64,000 nucleotides of DNA from NCBI GenBank assembly GCA_050180895.1, contig JBFXDS010000003.1, positions 496,001 to 560,000 of the forward strand, read 5' to 3'. Positions 34,607 through 42,409 of the stretch are shown here, piece by piece. Both the position numbers and the translations under genes were made by a program. The notes under the pieces were generated by a model. That model was not told the DNA's origin. It saw nothing but the letters and a program-made list of their open reading frames with translations, and made no database searches. The first letter of the stretch is position 1; every line of letters begins with the position of its first letter. Source of the DNA: JBGPEQ01 sp050180895. Its GTDB lineage: Bacteria > Pseudomonadota > Alphaproteobacteria > Dongiales > Dongiaceae.

Positions 34607-35035
34607 TCAGCTGCGGAATTTCCGCTTGGCGATCTCGCCGGTGTAGGCGTCGATATAGAGCTTCACCTTGCGGCCGCGGGGGTCGATCGCCTTCACCTGG
34701 TAGAACCGGCCGGCGAGCATGGGATCGGTGATGTAGCTGTAGTTGTGCCGGGCCAGGTTGCGCACGATCCAGCGCGGCGGCACCATGCCGTGGTTGCCGT
34801 AGCCCCAGCCGTTCCCATAACCGCGGTCGCGGTTGCCGCGCCAGTCGTTCCCGTACCCGTAGGGGGGATAGGACCAGCCGTAGTTGCGGCCGCCGTTGTC
34901 GTACCGGTTGCCGTCGACCTGAATGATCGCGCCCGACCGGCTGTTGCCGAATGTGCTAGGGTCGCCCGCGGAGGCCGGCACGGCGGCGGCGGCGATCAGC
35001 GCGGCGGCACAGGCGGAGAGCAGGAACTTGGTCAT
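34607..35035 (-). CDS. Exported Gly/Tyr/Asn-rich PepSY-like small protein B
   Basis: 142 residues. A signal peptide cleaves near PASAGDP. The middle (about 45-85) is a Gly/Tyr/Asn/Arg-rich low-complexity stretch (GNDWRGNRDRGYGNGWGYGN). The C-terminal PepSY-like unit reads MVPPRWIVRNLARH, VKAIDPRGRKVKLYIDAYTG, ending IAKRKFRS. Start ATG 35035 with GAGGAGG upstream. It is divergent from the PepSY/response-regulator operon, suggesting shared regulation, for example by the adjacent two-component system. Confidence 0.78.
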   Translation of the reverse strand: MTKFLLSACAAALIAAAAVPASAGDPSTFGNSRSGAIIQVDGNRYDNGGRNYGWSYPPYGYGNDWRGNRDRGYGNGWGYGNHGMVPPRWIVRNLARHNYSYITDPMLAGRFYQVKAIDPRGRKVKLYIDAYTGEIAKRKFRS

Positions 35036-35197
35036 GATGCGCGTCCTCCTCGATTGGCTGCATCTCATCGGCGCGCATCCTGCAGCATCGCGCCTGAACG
35101 GAGTTTGAGCGTGGCGTTCATATCTCGTTCAGATGCCGGGGCGTAGAGGTGGGCCGATGATGCTCCCCTCCCCATTCCCCGACCTGGATTTGGCGCC

Positions 35198-35509
35198 GTG
35201 ACCAGCCGCCGCAGCGTCATGTTCGGCCTGCTCGGCCTGCTCGCGATGGCCGGAGCGCCGCTGCCGACGGCGGCGGACAGCCACCAGAACCGCAATTCGT
35301 TCAGCCCGGAAGGGCAGGGGGGTGGCGGCTGCCTGCCGCTGAAGAGCGTCATCCGGTCCGTCCGCCAGCAGTTCGGCGGCCGCGTGCTCGATGCCGATCG
35401 CGGCGGCGGCGGCGTGTATCTGGTCCGCCTGCTGACCGGCGACGGTCAGGTGCTCGACATCGCCGTCGATTGCGCCAGCGGTCAGGTGCTCGGGGTGCGC
35501 GGCGGGTGA
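35198..35509 (+). CDS. Exported PepSY-like small protein C
   Basis: 103 residues. Signal peptide at the N-terminus (VMFGLLGLLAMAGAPLPTAAD) and a compact PepSY-like domain: CLPLKSVIRSVRQQFGGRVL and VYLVRLLTGDGQVLDIAVDC, with two cysteines that could pair. The start is GTG 35198; the ATG at 35219 is the alternative and would shorten the signal peptide. The response-regulator gene begins 22 bp later, so the protein is probably the operon partner of the two-component system, possibly an accessory sensor. Confidence 0.78.
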   Translation: MTSRRSVMFGLLGLLAMAGAPLPTAADSHQNRNSFSPEGQGGGGCLPLKSVIRSVRQQFGGRVLDADRGGGGVYLVRLLTGDGQVLDIAVDCASGQVLGVRGG

Positions 35510-35531
35510 AGCAACCGGAAGGTGAAGCAAC

Positions 35532-36203
35532 GTGCGCATTCTCGTCGTTGAAGATGATCGCGATTTGGCCCGTCAGCTGAAGAGCGCGCTGAGCGGCGCC
35601 GGCTACGCCGTCGATGTCGCCCATGACGGCGAGGAGGGGCACTTCCTCGGCGACACCGAGCCCTACGATGTCGTCATCCTCGATCTCGGTCTTCCCGTCA
35701 TGGACGGTGTCAGCGTCCTCAAGCAATGGCGGCGCGGCGGCCGCAAGATGCCGGTCCTGATCCTGACCGCGCGCGACCGCTGGAGCGAGAAGGTGGCGGG
35801 ATTCGACGCCGGCGCCGACGACTACGTCGCCAAGCCGTTCCAGATGGAGGAGGTGCTGGCGCGCATCCGCGCCCTGATCCGCCGCGCCGCCGGCCATGCC
35901 TCGGCCGAGCTCGAATGCGGCGGCCTCGTCATCAACTCGGGCACCGGCCGCGTCGCCGTCGACGGCGCGCCGATCAAGCTGACGGCCCAGGAGTTCCGGC
36001 TGCTCGACTACCTGATGCATCACAAGGGCAAGATCGTCTCGCGCACCGAGCTGACCGAGCATATCTACGATCAGGATTTCGACCGCGAATCGAACACCAT
36101 CGAGGTGTTCGTCGGCCGTCTGCGCAAGAAGCTGGGCGCCGAATACATCCATACCGTCCGCGGCCTCGGCTATCGACTCGCCCCGCCGGGCGAGAAGGAC
36201 TAA
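35532..36203 (+). CDS. OmpR/PhoB-family response regulator
   Basis: 223 residues. Receiver domain with acidic pocket EDD (7-9), phospho-acceptor D51 in ILDLGLP and K101 in YVAKPF. The winged-helix DNA-binding domain (about 125-220) reads LTAQEFRLLDYLM, VSRTELTEHIYD and VFVGRLRKKLG. It starts at GTG 35532. It pairs with the histidine kinase 273 bp downstream, from which it is separated by a long inverted repeat. The order resembles PhoP-type systems with a small PepSY gene in front. Confidence 0.94.
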   Translation: MRILVVEDDRDLARQLKSALSGAGYAVDVAHDGEEGHFLGDTEPYDVVILDLGLPVMDGVSVLKQWRRGGRKMPVLILTARDRWSEKVAGFDAGADDYVAKPFQMEEVLARIRALIRRAAGHASAELECGGLVINSGTGRVAVDGAPIKLTAQEFRLLDYLMHHKGKIVSRTELTEHIYDQDFDRESNTIEVFVGRLRKKLGAEYIHTVRGLGYRLAPPGEKD

Positions 36204-36280
36204 GCCAACGCCCCACTGAACACCGCGCGGGGATGCGGGGTTCCCCGGAGGTGAGTATTCGGACTCCCAGTTGGCTGATA

Positions 36281-36389
36281 CGCCCTCACCCTATCCCTCT
36301 CCCACTGGCGTGGGAGAGGGGACTCGATCGAGCAAGCGGCCCAACGGAGTCCCCTCTCCCGCTCGCGGGAGAGGGATAGGGTGAGGGCG
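36281..36389. repeat. 109-bp long inverted repeat between regulator and kinase
   Basis: Left arm CGCCCTCACCCTATCCCTCT and right arm AGAGGGATAGGGTGAGGGCG are perfect complements over 20 bp, and the pairing continues through smaller stems, so almost the whole element can fold on itself. It belongs to the family also seen at 31545-31650. It sits inside the two-component operon and could act as a processing or attenuation hairpin. Confidence 0.9.
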
Positions 36390-36476
36390 TCGGCCAACCA
36401 TGAGTCCCGTCGAAAAGAAAGCGTCCCGCCGACGCTTGCTCGCCCCGAGCTCCATCGTCGAAGATAGGCGCGCGCC

Positions 36477-37826
36477 ATGATCCCGCCCCGCCGCCTCAAC
36501 TCCCTGGCCCTGCGTCTCGTGCTCGCCGCCGCGCTATGGATCGGCGCGGCGCTCCTCGCCGGCGGCTTGGCGCTCTCGGCCATCTTCCGCGACTACGCCG
36601 AACGCAACTTCGACGCCCGCCTCACCGTGCTGCTGGAGAGCCTCGTCGCCGTCACCGAGCTCGACGACCAGGGCCGCCCGCAGCTCACCCGCGGCGTTGG
36701 CGAGCCGCGCTTCGACCAGCCCTATTCCGGCTGGTACTGGGAGATCGATGCCGGCAACGAGCCGCTGCTGCGCTCGCGCTCGCTGTGGGACGAGCGCCTG
36801 CCGCTCGCCGCGCAGCCGATGACGACCGAGCCGGTGTTCGACAATGCCGTGGGGCCCAACGACGAGGCGCTGCGGGTCGTCGAGCGCGAGTTCGCGCTGC
36901 CGGGCGCCCTGCGGCGCTTCCGCTACGCCGTCGGCGGCGACCACAGCGAGATCGACGACGAGGTGCGGCGCTTCAACGCGACCCTCATGTGGTCGCTCAG
37001 CATCCTCGGCCTCGGCCTCTTGGCGGCGCTGCTGATCCAGGTCCGCTTCGGCCTGCAGCCGCTGCGCCGCATGCGCCAGGCCATCGTCGCCGTGCGCACC
37101 GGCCGGGCGCAGCGGCTGGAGGGCGAATTTCCAGTCGAGATCGCGCCGCTGTCGGACGAGCTCAACACGCTCATCGAGCACAACGCCGCCGTGCTCGAGC
37201 GCGCGCGCACGCAGGTCAGCAACCTCGCCCATGCGCTGAAGACGCCGCTCTCCGTGCTGGCCAACGAGGCCGCCGCGGCCGGGCCGCTCGCCGACACGGT
37301 GAAGCGCCAGATCGCGGCCATGCGCCGCCACGTCGATCACTATCTCGCCCGCGCCCGCGCCGCGGCGGCGACGCGCGTCATCGGCGTGCGCACCGACGTC
37401 GTCGTCGTCGTCGAAGACCTGCGGCGCACGCTCGAGCGCATCTATGTCGACCGCGGCATCCGCATCGACGCGAAGGTCGCCGCCGGCTTGGCCTTCCGCG
37501 GCGAGCGCCAGGATCTCGAGGAGATGCTGGGCAACCTGATGGACAATGCCTGCAAGTGGGCCCGCGCCGGTGTCGCCGTGGCGGCGCAACGGGACGCCGA
37601 CCGCGTCGTCGTCACCGTCGATGACGATGGTCCCGGGCTGCCGGACGATCGCCGCGCCGCCGTCTTCGATCGCGGCACGCGGCTGGACGAATCGGTCCCC
37701 GGCAGCGGCCTGGGTCTCGCCATCGTGCGCGATATCGCCGAACTCTACAGCGGCACCATCGTGCTGGGCGAATCGCCCCGCGGCGGCCTGCGCGCCACTC
37801 TCACCCTGCCCGCGGCGACCGCATAG
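36477..37826 (+). CDS. Sensor histidine kinase (PhoQ-like two-component kinase)
   Basis: 449 residues. Two membrane helices (about 10-37 and 168-190) enclose a roughly 130-residue periplasmic sensor rich in aromatic and acidic residues (GWYWEIDAGNEPLL). A HAMP-like linker is followed by the dimerisation motif with H252 (NLAHALKTPLSVL) and an ATPase domain with N box LMDNACKWA, G1 DDDGPGLPDD and G2 GSGLGLAIV. Phosphate passes to the regulator upstream. The NLAHALKTPL H-box is characteristic of the PhoQ group, which sense divalent cations or peptides. Confidence 0.93.
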   Translation: MIPPRRLNSLALRLVLAAALWIGAALLAGGLALSAIFRDYAERNFDARLTVLLESLVAVTELDDQGRPQLTRGVGEPRFDQPYSGWYWEIDAGNEPLLRSRSLWDERLPLAAQPMTTEPVFDNAVGPNDEALRVVEREFALPGALRRFRYAVGGDHSEIDDEVRRFNATLMWSLSILGLGLLAALLIQVRFGLQPLRRMRQAIVAVRTGRAQRLEGEFPVEIAPLSDELNTLIEHNAAVLERARTQVSNLAHALKTPLSVLANEAAAAGPLADTVKRQIAAMRRHVDHYLARARAAAATRVIGVRTDVVVVVEDLRRTLERIYVDRGIRIDAKVAAGLAFRGERQDLEEMLGNLMDNACKWARAGVAVAAQRDADRVVVTVDDDGPGLPDDRRAAVFDRGTRLDESVPGSGLGLAIVRDIAELYSGTIVLGESPRGGLRATLTLPAATA

Positions 37827-38269
37827 TTGCGGCCGTGCATCCGCAACCGCTGCTCGGCCAGGGTCACCCGCCGGGGGTGGAACGTGCTCGCGAAGCCTCC
37901 CGCTCGACCTCTGTCGACGTGACGGCAGCCGGTTGACGCGCGCGACCGTCCGGCGGCCGGGTTGCCTGCGCATCGCGCGCCAGCCGGGACATGGCAACTT
38001 CCACGACCCGGGCCAGCAGGGACGGAGACAGTGAGCGCCAGAGGAGCATTTTCTTCGGTGAAAGTAATTGTCACTCGCATCGACTCTGCGCGGCGCTCCG
38101 CGTAAATGCAAGTGAAAACCACTCGCATCCATTTGCCTGGATTGAGCCGAACTGCGGCCGGATTCTTGACTGTCGGCCGCGATGCTGCCCATGTGTGCCG
38201 GGGCAGCGTGTTCGATGTCCGCCGGGCGATGCCGCTTCCGTGCCGATCATTCGTTGATGGAGGGGTCAG
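37827..38269. promoter_or_regulatory. 443-bp gene-free region upstream of bfr
   Basis: No gene is supported here. A Fur-like dyad lies at 38059-38073, and a second GTGAAAACCACTCGCATCC stretch at about 38112-38130 partly repeats the sequence after it (CACTCGCATC appears twice). The distal half is less GC-rich than the surroundings and is the likely promoter and leader of the bacterioferritin gene. A minus-strand frame at 37864-38049 has no ribosome site and no recognisable product. Confidence 0.5.
38059..38073. promoter_or_regulatory. Candidate Fur-family (7-1-7) or IRO-type iron box
   Basis: TGAAAGTAATTGTCA fits TGA-N9-TCA (IRO/RirA box) exactly and matches the Fur 7-1-7 core TGATAATnATTATCA at 11 of 14 defined positions. 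It lies 196 bp upstream of bacterioferritin, a classic iron-responsive gene. Which regulator binds cannot be decided from sequence. Confidence 0.5.
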
Positions 38270-38743
38270 ATGAAGGGTGCCAAGGACGTCATCGTGCAGT
38301 TGAACAGGGTCCTGACCAACGAGCTGACGGCCATCAACCAGTACTTCCTGCATGCCCGGATGTACGACAACTGGGGCTTCGCCCGGCTGGCGAAGCACGA
38401 GTACGACGAGTCGATCGAGGAGATGAAGCATGCGGACAAGCTGGTGAAGCGCATCCTCCTGCTCGAGGGGCTGCCCAACCTCCAGGATCTGCACAAGCTG
38501 CGGACCGGGGAAGACGTGCCCGAAGGGCTCGCCGCCGACCTCGCCCTCGAGCGCGCCAGCCGGACGACTCTGCTGGAGGCCATCGGCGTCTGCGAGAAGG
38601 GCCAGGACTACGTCTCGCGCCACATCCTGCGCGACATCCTCGACGACACCGAGAAGCACATCGATTTTCTCGAGACGCAGCTTGAGCTGGTGAAGAAGGT
38701 CGGCCGCGAGAACTACCTGCAGTCGCAGACCCTGTCGTCCTGA
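38270..38743 (+). CDS. bfr: Bacterioferritin
   Basis: 157 residues, exactly bacterioferritin size; assembles into a 24-mer that stores iron as a ferric mineral. Heme ligand M52 is present (EEMKHADKLV). Ferroxidase ligands E18, E51, H54, E94 and H130 are present; the position of E. coli Glu127 reads Thr (DDTEKH), with Glu at 128, so one diiron ligand may differ. Start ATG 38270 (GAGGGGTCAG upstream). A Fur-like box lies 196 bp upstream. Confidence 0.95.
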   Translation: MKGAKDVIVQLNRVLTNELTAINQYFLHARMYDNWGFARLAKHEYDESIEEMKHADKLVKRILLLEGLPNLQDLHKLRTGEDVPEGLAADLALERASRTTLLEAIGVCEKGQDYVSRHILRDILDDTEKHIDFLETQLELVKKVGRENYLQSQTLSS

Positions 38744-38821
38744 CCGCGCTCCCTGGCCGCGACCTATCAGGCTGGCGGACATCGCCGACTGGGATACACT
38801 GGCGGAATGGAGGAACTTGCC

Positions 38822-39652
38822 ATGGCCGTCACGCAGCTCGACAAGGGCAACGCCTTCCGCGCCCTCCATGAAGGGCCGCGCGCCTTCGTCATCGCCAACG
38901 TTTGGGACGCCGGATCGGCGCGCATCCTGGCGGGCCTCGGCTTTGCCGCGCTCGCCACGTCGAGCGCCGCGTCTGCGGGCACGTACGGCGCGCGCGACGG
39001 CGGCATCGCGCGCGACCAGGCGCTCGCGCACGCGCGCGCCGTCGTCGGTGCGACGGATCTTCCCGTCTCCGCGGATCTTGAGAGCGGCTTCGGCGACACG
39101 CCGGAGGAGGTCGCCAAGACCTACCGCGAGGCCGCGGCCGTGGGACTCGTCGGCGCCACCCTCGAGGACGCCAGGCCCGGACGCAATCCAGACAAGCCGC
39201 TCTTCGGCATCGCCGAGGCGACGGAGCGCGTCGCCGCCGCGGTGGAGGCGACGCGCAGGCTCGGATTCCCGTTCCTGCTCACCGCGCGCGCCGAAGGCTT
39301 CCTGCGCGGCAGCACCGATCTCGCGGACGCAATCAGGCGCCTGCAGGCTTATGAACGGGCCGGCGCGGACGTGCTGATGGCGCCCGGCCTGCCGGACCTT
39401 GCCGCCGTGAAGGCCGTGTGCGCCGCGATTTCGAAGCCCTTCAATTTCATGGTCGGCATTCCCGGGAAATCCTTCCCGGTCGCGGCGCTGGAGGCGGCCG
39501 GCGTGCGCCGGATCAGCCTTGCCACTTCGCTCTATCGTGCGGCGATGGGCGGGCTCGTCGACGCCGCGCGCGAGGTGAAGGAGAAGGGCACCTTCGCGTA
39601 CGTCGACACGTCGCTCCCCTCGGCGGAGCTCGCCGGCTTCATGCGAGCCTAG
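38822..39652 (+). CDS. Isocitrate lyase/PEP mutase superfamily protein
   Basis: 276-residue TIM-barrel protein of the PEP mutase/2-methylisocitrate lyase superfamily. It has VIANVWDAGSARILAGLGF at the first strands, the metal-loop SADLESGFGDTPEEV, the E-D pair in ATLEDARPG and TARAEGF. The signature K-K-C-G-H active-site loop of true isocitrate lyases is absent, so it belongs with the 2-PEP mutase-like group of unknown substrate. The start is ATG 38822 with GGAGGA about 8 nt upstream; the ATG at 38807 lacks one. A good terminator follows the stop. Confidence 0.87.
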   Translation: MAVTQLDKGNAFRALHEGPRAFVIANVWDAGSARILAGLGFAALATSSAASAGTYGARDGGIARDQALAHARAVVGATDLPVSADLESGFGDTPEEVAKTYREAAAVGLVGATLEDARPGRNPDKPLFGIAEATERVAAAVEATRRLGFPFLLTARAEGFLRGSTDLADAIRRLQAYERAGADVLMAPGLPDLAAVKAVCAAISKPFNFMVGIPGKSFPVAALEAAGVRRISLATSLYRAAMGGLVDAAREVKEKGTFAYVDTSLPSAELAGFMRA

Positions 39653-39705
39653 GCGGCCGTTCGCCGGCCCGCGCCGGTCGGCCTTGATTGCCCTTGTTCT
39701 GATCC

Positions 39706-39737
39706 GCCGGTGCGCAAAGCACCGGCTCGATGTTTTT
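39706..39737 (+). terminator. Intrinsic terminator after the PEP mutase-like gene
   Basis: Perfect 8-bp stem GCCGGTGC/GCACCGGC with a GCAAA loop, followed by TCGATGTTTTT. It lies 53 bp after the stop at 39652. This is the clearest stem-plus-T-run terminator in the window. Confidence 0.8.
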
Positions 39738-39880
39738 GACATCGCGGATCAGTCGAAGACGAGGCGCCCCAGCGGCTGGATGCGCGCCGTCAACGCCCGC
39801 CCCGGTTGTCACCCCGGCTTCCTCACACAAGTTCGCGAGTTGAATCAATTGCTTGCAGGCGACTGGGATTACCGACGTGC

Positions 39881-39945
39881 AGGATGAGGGATTTTCTTCG
39901 TGCCAGTAAGGTTTTCCCTCATCCTGAGCTTGTCGAAGGACGCAG
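39881..39945. repeat. Dispersed palindromic element, copy 3 (truncated)
   Basis: The right arm is intact (CCCTCATCCTGAGCTTGTCG, then AAGGACGCA), but the left arm keeps only CAGGATGAGGG. The outer 18 bp of the left arm are missing. The spacer still carries the TTCTTCGTG word seen in other copies, indicating a decayed relative of the 83-bp element. Confidence 0.85.
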
Positions 39946-40067
39946 GATGGTTCTGCAGAGATGCGTGCCTGCGATAGCGGCTTCCGCCGGGGCAACATGG
40001 GAGCTGGGCGCGGTCGGCGGAGCGGGGGTCGACTAAGTCGGTGAGAACTCAGTGGCGCCCCCTTCCT

Positions 40068-40103
40068 CCGCTGGGCATGGGGTCCATCGCTCATTTTCGG
40101 ACC
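40068..40103. repeat. CCGCTGGGCATGG repeat, isolated copy
   Basis: CCGCTGGGCATGGGGTCCAT followed by CGCTCATTTTCGG matches the four copies clustered at 62007-62690. It lies in gene-free DNA about 22 kb from them, showing that the repeat is dispersed. Confidence 0.75.
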
Positions 40104-40261
40104 GCGGCGAATCCGGCGACCTGCCGCGCCGCGATCCTGAACGGCAGATGAACCGCGGCCTCAGAGTCGGTTCAGTCGCAGCCGGCCATAGTGACGCCCA
40201 CATGGCCGGAACATTGCCGCGTCGGAGATGTTCCAGGCTGGTCATTGGCAGCAAGGAAAGG

Positions 40262-40756
40262 ATGTCGACGATGTCATTCGCACGTTTGGGCTCGGCCCTG
40301 ATGCTCACGGTCGCGCTGGGCGCCTGCGCGAACAACGAGATCGGCGGCATGGGCGGCAAGGAGATGATCGGCACGGCGGCCGGCGCCGCGCTCGGCGGCT
40401 GGGCCGGCTCCACCATCGGCCACGGCAGCGGCCGGCTCGCCGCCACCGCGGCCGGCGTCTTCGTCGGCGGCCTCATTGGCAACCAGATCGGCCGCTACAT
40501 GGACGACCAGGATCGCCAGCTCGCCAGCCGCGCCGAGTACGAGGCGCTGGAGCGCTATCCCGACGGCCAGTATTCCCGCTGGGACAATCCCAACAACGGC
40601 AACTACGGCTATTCCGTGCCGCAGAGCACCTACCAGAACAACAGCGGCCAGTACTGCCGCGAGTATCAGACGACGGTGGTCATCGACGGCCGCCCGCAGA
40701 ACGGCCACGGCACGGCCTGCCGCATGCCCGACGGCAGCTGGCAGCTCGTCGGCTGA
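40262..40756 (+). CDS. Glycine-zipper surface lipoprotein (RT0821/Lpp0805-like)
   Basis: 164 residues. The signal peptide ends in VALGACANN (lipobox). The glycine zipper spans about 30-80 (GGMGGKEMIGTAAGAALGG, GVFVGGLIGNQIGRYMDD), then DRQLASRAEYEALE and a C-terminal domain with CREYQTTVVIDGRPQNGHGTAC, matching the surface-antigen family known from Rickettsia (RT0821) and Legionella (Lpp0805). Start ATG 40262 with AAGGAAAGG upstream; the ATG at 40271 is equally in frame. Probably a periplasmic-face outer-membrane lipoprotein. Confidence 0.85.
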   Translation: MSTMSFARLGSALMLTVALGACANNEIGGMGGKEMIGTAAGAALGGWAGSTIGHGSGRLAATAAGVFVGGLIGNQIGRYMDDQDRQLASRAEYEALERYPDGQYSRWDNPNNGNYGYSVPQSTYQNNSGQYCREYQTTVVIDGRPQNGHGTACRMPDGSWQLVG

Positions 40757-40788
40757 CCCGCGCCGATGAAGCGGAGGAGTTGATCGTC

Positions 40789-41805
40789 ATGCCATCGCGC
40801 AACCGAGCGTCCCGTGGGTGGGACCGGCGGCTGGCGCTGGCGCTGTCCGGCGGCCTGGCCCTCGCGGGCCTCGCGGCGGCGGCGCCGGCGTCCGCCGACT
40901 ATTTCGACGGCATCACCGCCTACGAGAACCGCGACTACCCGACGGCGCACCGCGAGTTGCAGCCGCTGGCCGATGCCGGCGATGCGCGCGCCCAGCGCCT
41001 CGTCGGCCTGATGTACCGCGACGGCCTCGGCGTGCGGCAGGACTGGATCCGCGCCTACATGTGGTTCGAGCTGGCCGACCGCGGCGGCCAGCAGGGCGCC
41101 GCCGAGCTGCGCAACGATCTGTCCGAGCGCATGCAGATCTCGCAGATCGAGGAGGCCGAGCGCATGGCGGGGTTGTGGCAGCCGGTCCGCACCTATGCGG
41201 GCAACGGCGGCGGCGCGCCCTCCATCACCGCCGAGACTCTGCCGGCGGCCTCGAGCTACGACGGCCCCCTATCCCGCCAGCAGGTCGCCGACCTGCAGTG
41301 GCAGCTCGCCGTCCACGGCTACGACCCCGGCGCGTCCGACGGCAGCGTCGGGCCGCAGACGCAGACGGCGATCCGTCGCTATCAGCTCGATGCGGGCCTG
41401 CCCGTCGACGGCCGGCCGTCGGTCGCGCTGCTGGAGCATCTGCAATACACCGACCCGCCGGTGATGAACCGCCAGGTCGCGCGCGCCGGCGACGGCGATC
41501 AGCCGGGCTATGCCGCGCCGGCCGACATCGCGCCGTCCTACGGCGACGAGACCTGGTACGACGAGCCGCCGCAGGCCATCGGCGCCGCGCCCAGCCTGAG
41601 GGCGATCTATACCGTCACCGTGCAGCAGGAACTCGCCCGCCGCGGCTACCATGTCGGCGCGGCCGACGGCGTCCTCGGTCGCCGCACGCGCGCCGCGATC
41701 CGCGACTATCAGCGCGATCACGGCCTGCCCGTCACCGGCGAGGTCTCGCTCGAGCTGGTCAACCACCTGCGGCTGGTGACGACGACCGCGGCGCTACCGA
41801 ACTGA
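40789..41805 (+). CDS. Exported Sel1-repeat and peptidoglycan-binding protein
   Basis: 338 residues. Signal peptide (about 12-36, ending ASADYFDG); one or two Sel1/TPR-like repeats (ARAQRLVGLMYRDGLGVRQD, AYMWFELADRGGQQGA); then two PG_binding_1 domains at about 160-220 (LQWQLAVHGYDPGASDGSVG) and 270-330 (QQELARRGYHVGAADGVLG). It should bind the cell wall in the periplasm, perhaps as a scaffold for other wall enzymes. Start ATG 40789, 32 bp after the previous stop. Its 3' end overlaps the convergent HAD gene by 47 bp. Confidence 0.87.
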   Translation: MPSRNRASRGWDRRLALALSGGLALAGLAAAAPASADYFDGITAYENRDYPTAHRELQPLADAGDARAQRLVGLMYRDGLGVRQDWIRAYMWFELADRGGQQGAAELRNDLSERMQISQIEEAERMAGLWQPVRTYAGNGGGAPSITAETLPAASSYDGPLSRQQVADLQWQLAVHGYDPGASDGSVGPQTQTAIRRYQLDAGLPVDGRPSVALLEHLQYTDPPVMNRQVARAGDGDQPGYAAPADIAPSYGDETWYDEPPQAIGAAPSLRAIYTVTVQQELARRGYHVGAADGVLGRRTRAAIRDYQRDHGLPVTGEVSLELVNHLRLVTTTAALPN

Positions 41806-42409
41806 CGGGGAGCAGCCCCAGCTCGGTCAGCTCGCGACGCAGCCGCTCCGGCGACTGGAAGTGCAGGCCGGTCAGGCCGACGGCCTCGGCGCCCGCCACG
41901 TTGGCGGCGGAATCGTCGATGAAGACGCAGTCCTCGGCCGCGAGACCATAGGTTTCCAGCAGGTGGCGGTAGATGCGGGCGTCCGGCTTCACCAGCCCGA
42001 TCTCGCCGGAGACGACGATGCCGCGGAACCACTCGAAGAACGGGAAGCGCGGGCGGGCGATCGGAAAGGTCTCGTGCGACCAGTTGGTGAGGGCGTAGAG
42101 CGGAGTCTCCTGCCGCCGCAGCTCGTCGAGGATCGCGACCGTCGCGTCGATCGGCCCGGGCACCATCACCTCCCAGCGCTCCCAGAAGGCGCGGATCTCG
42201 GCCGCATAGTGCGGGAACCGCCCGGCCAGCAGCGCGATGCCCTCGTCGAAAGGTCGCCCGGCGTCCTGCGCCCGGATCCAGTCGTGGGTGATCACGGTGT
42301 CGAAGAACCGCTCGAGCTCGTCGGCATCGGGGATCAGCTCCTCGTAGAGCCGCCGCGGGTTCCATTGCACCAGCACGTTGCCGAGATCGAAGACGACGGT
42401 GCGCGGCAT
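41759..42409 (-). CDS. HAD-superfamily phosphatase/dehalogenase-like
   Basis: 216 residues. HAD motif I VFDLGNVLV carries Asp as nucleophile, but the second acid of D-x-D is Asn, as in a subset of HAD members such as YihX-like alpha-glucose-1-phosphatases. Motif II is ALTNWS, motif III Lys is in LVKPDARIY and motif IV is FIDDSAAN. The cap insertion (about 20-90) is helical. Start ATG 42409 overlaps the argE stop by 1 bp. The substrate is unknown; YihX-type sugar-phosphate activity is one option. Confidence 0.86.
   Translation of the reverse strand: MPRTVVFDLGNVLVQWNPRRLYEELIPDADELERFFDTVITHDWIRAQDAGRPFDEGIALLAGRFPHYAAEIRAFWERWEVMVPGPIDATVAILDELRRQETPLYALTNWSHETFPIARPRFPFFEWFRGIVVSGEIGLVKPDARIYRHLLETYGLAAEDCVFIDDSAANVAGAEAVGLTGLHFQSPERLRRELTELGLLPVSSVAPRSSSPAAGG

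Larger units (their letters stand above)
39653..40261. other. 609-bp gene-free region with terminator and repeats
   Basis: No supported gene. It contains an intrinsic terminator (39706-39737), a truncated copy of the 83-bp palindromic element (39881-39945), and one copy of the CCGCTGGGCATGG repeat (40068-40080). The short frames present on both strands have no family match or ribosome sites. Confidence 0.6.

Noticed and set aside
37864..38049. 61-codon minus-strand frame starting 10 bp from the iron box
   Set aside because: No Shine-Dalgarno and no HemP-like or other recognisable product.
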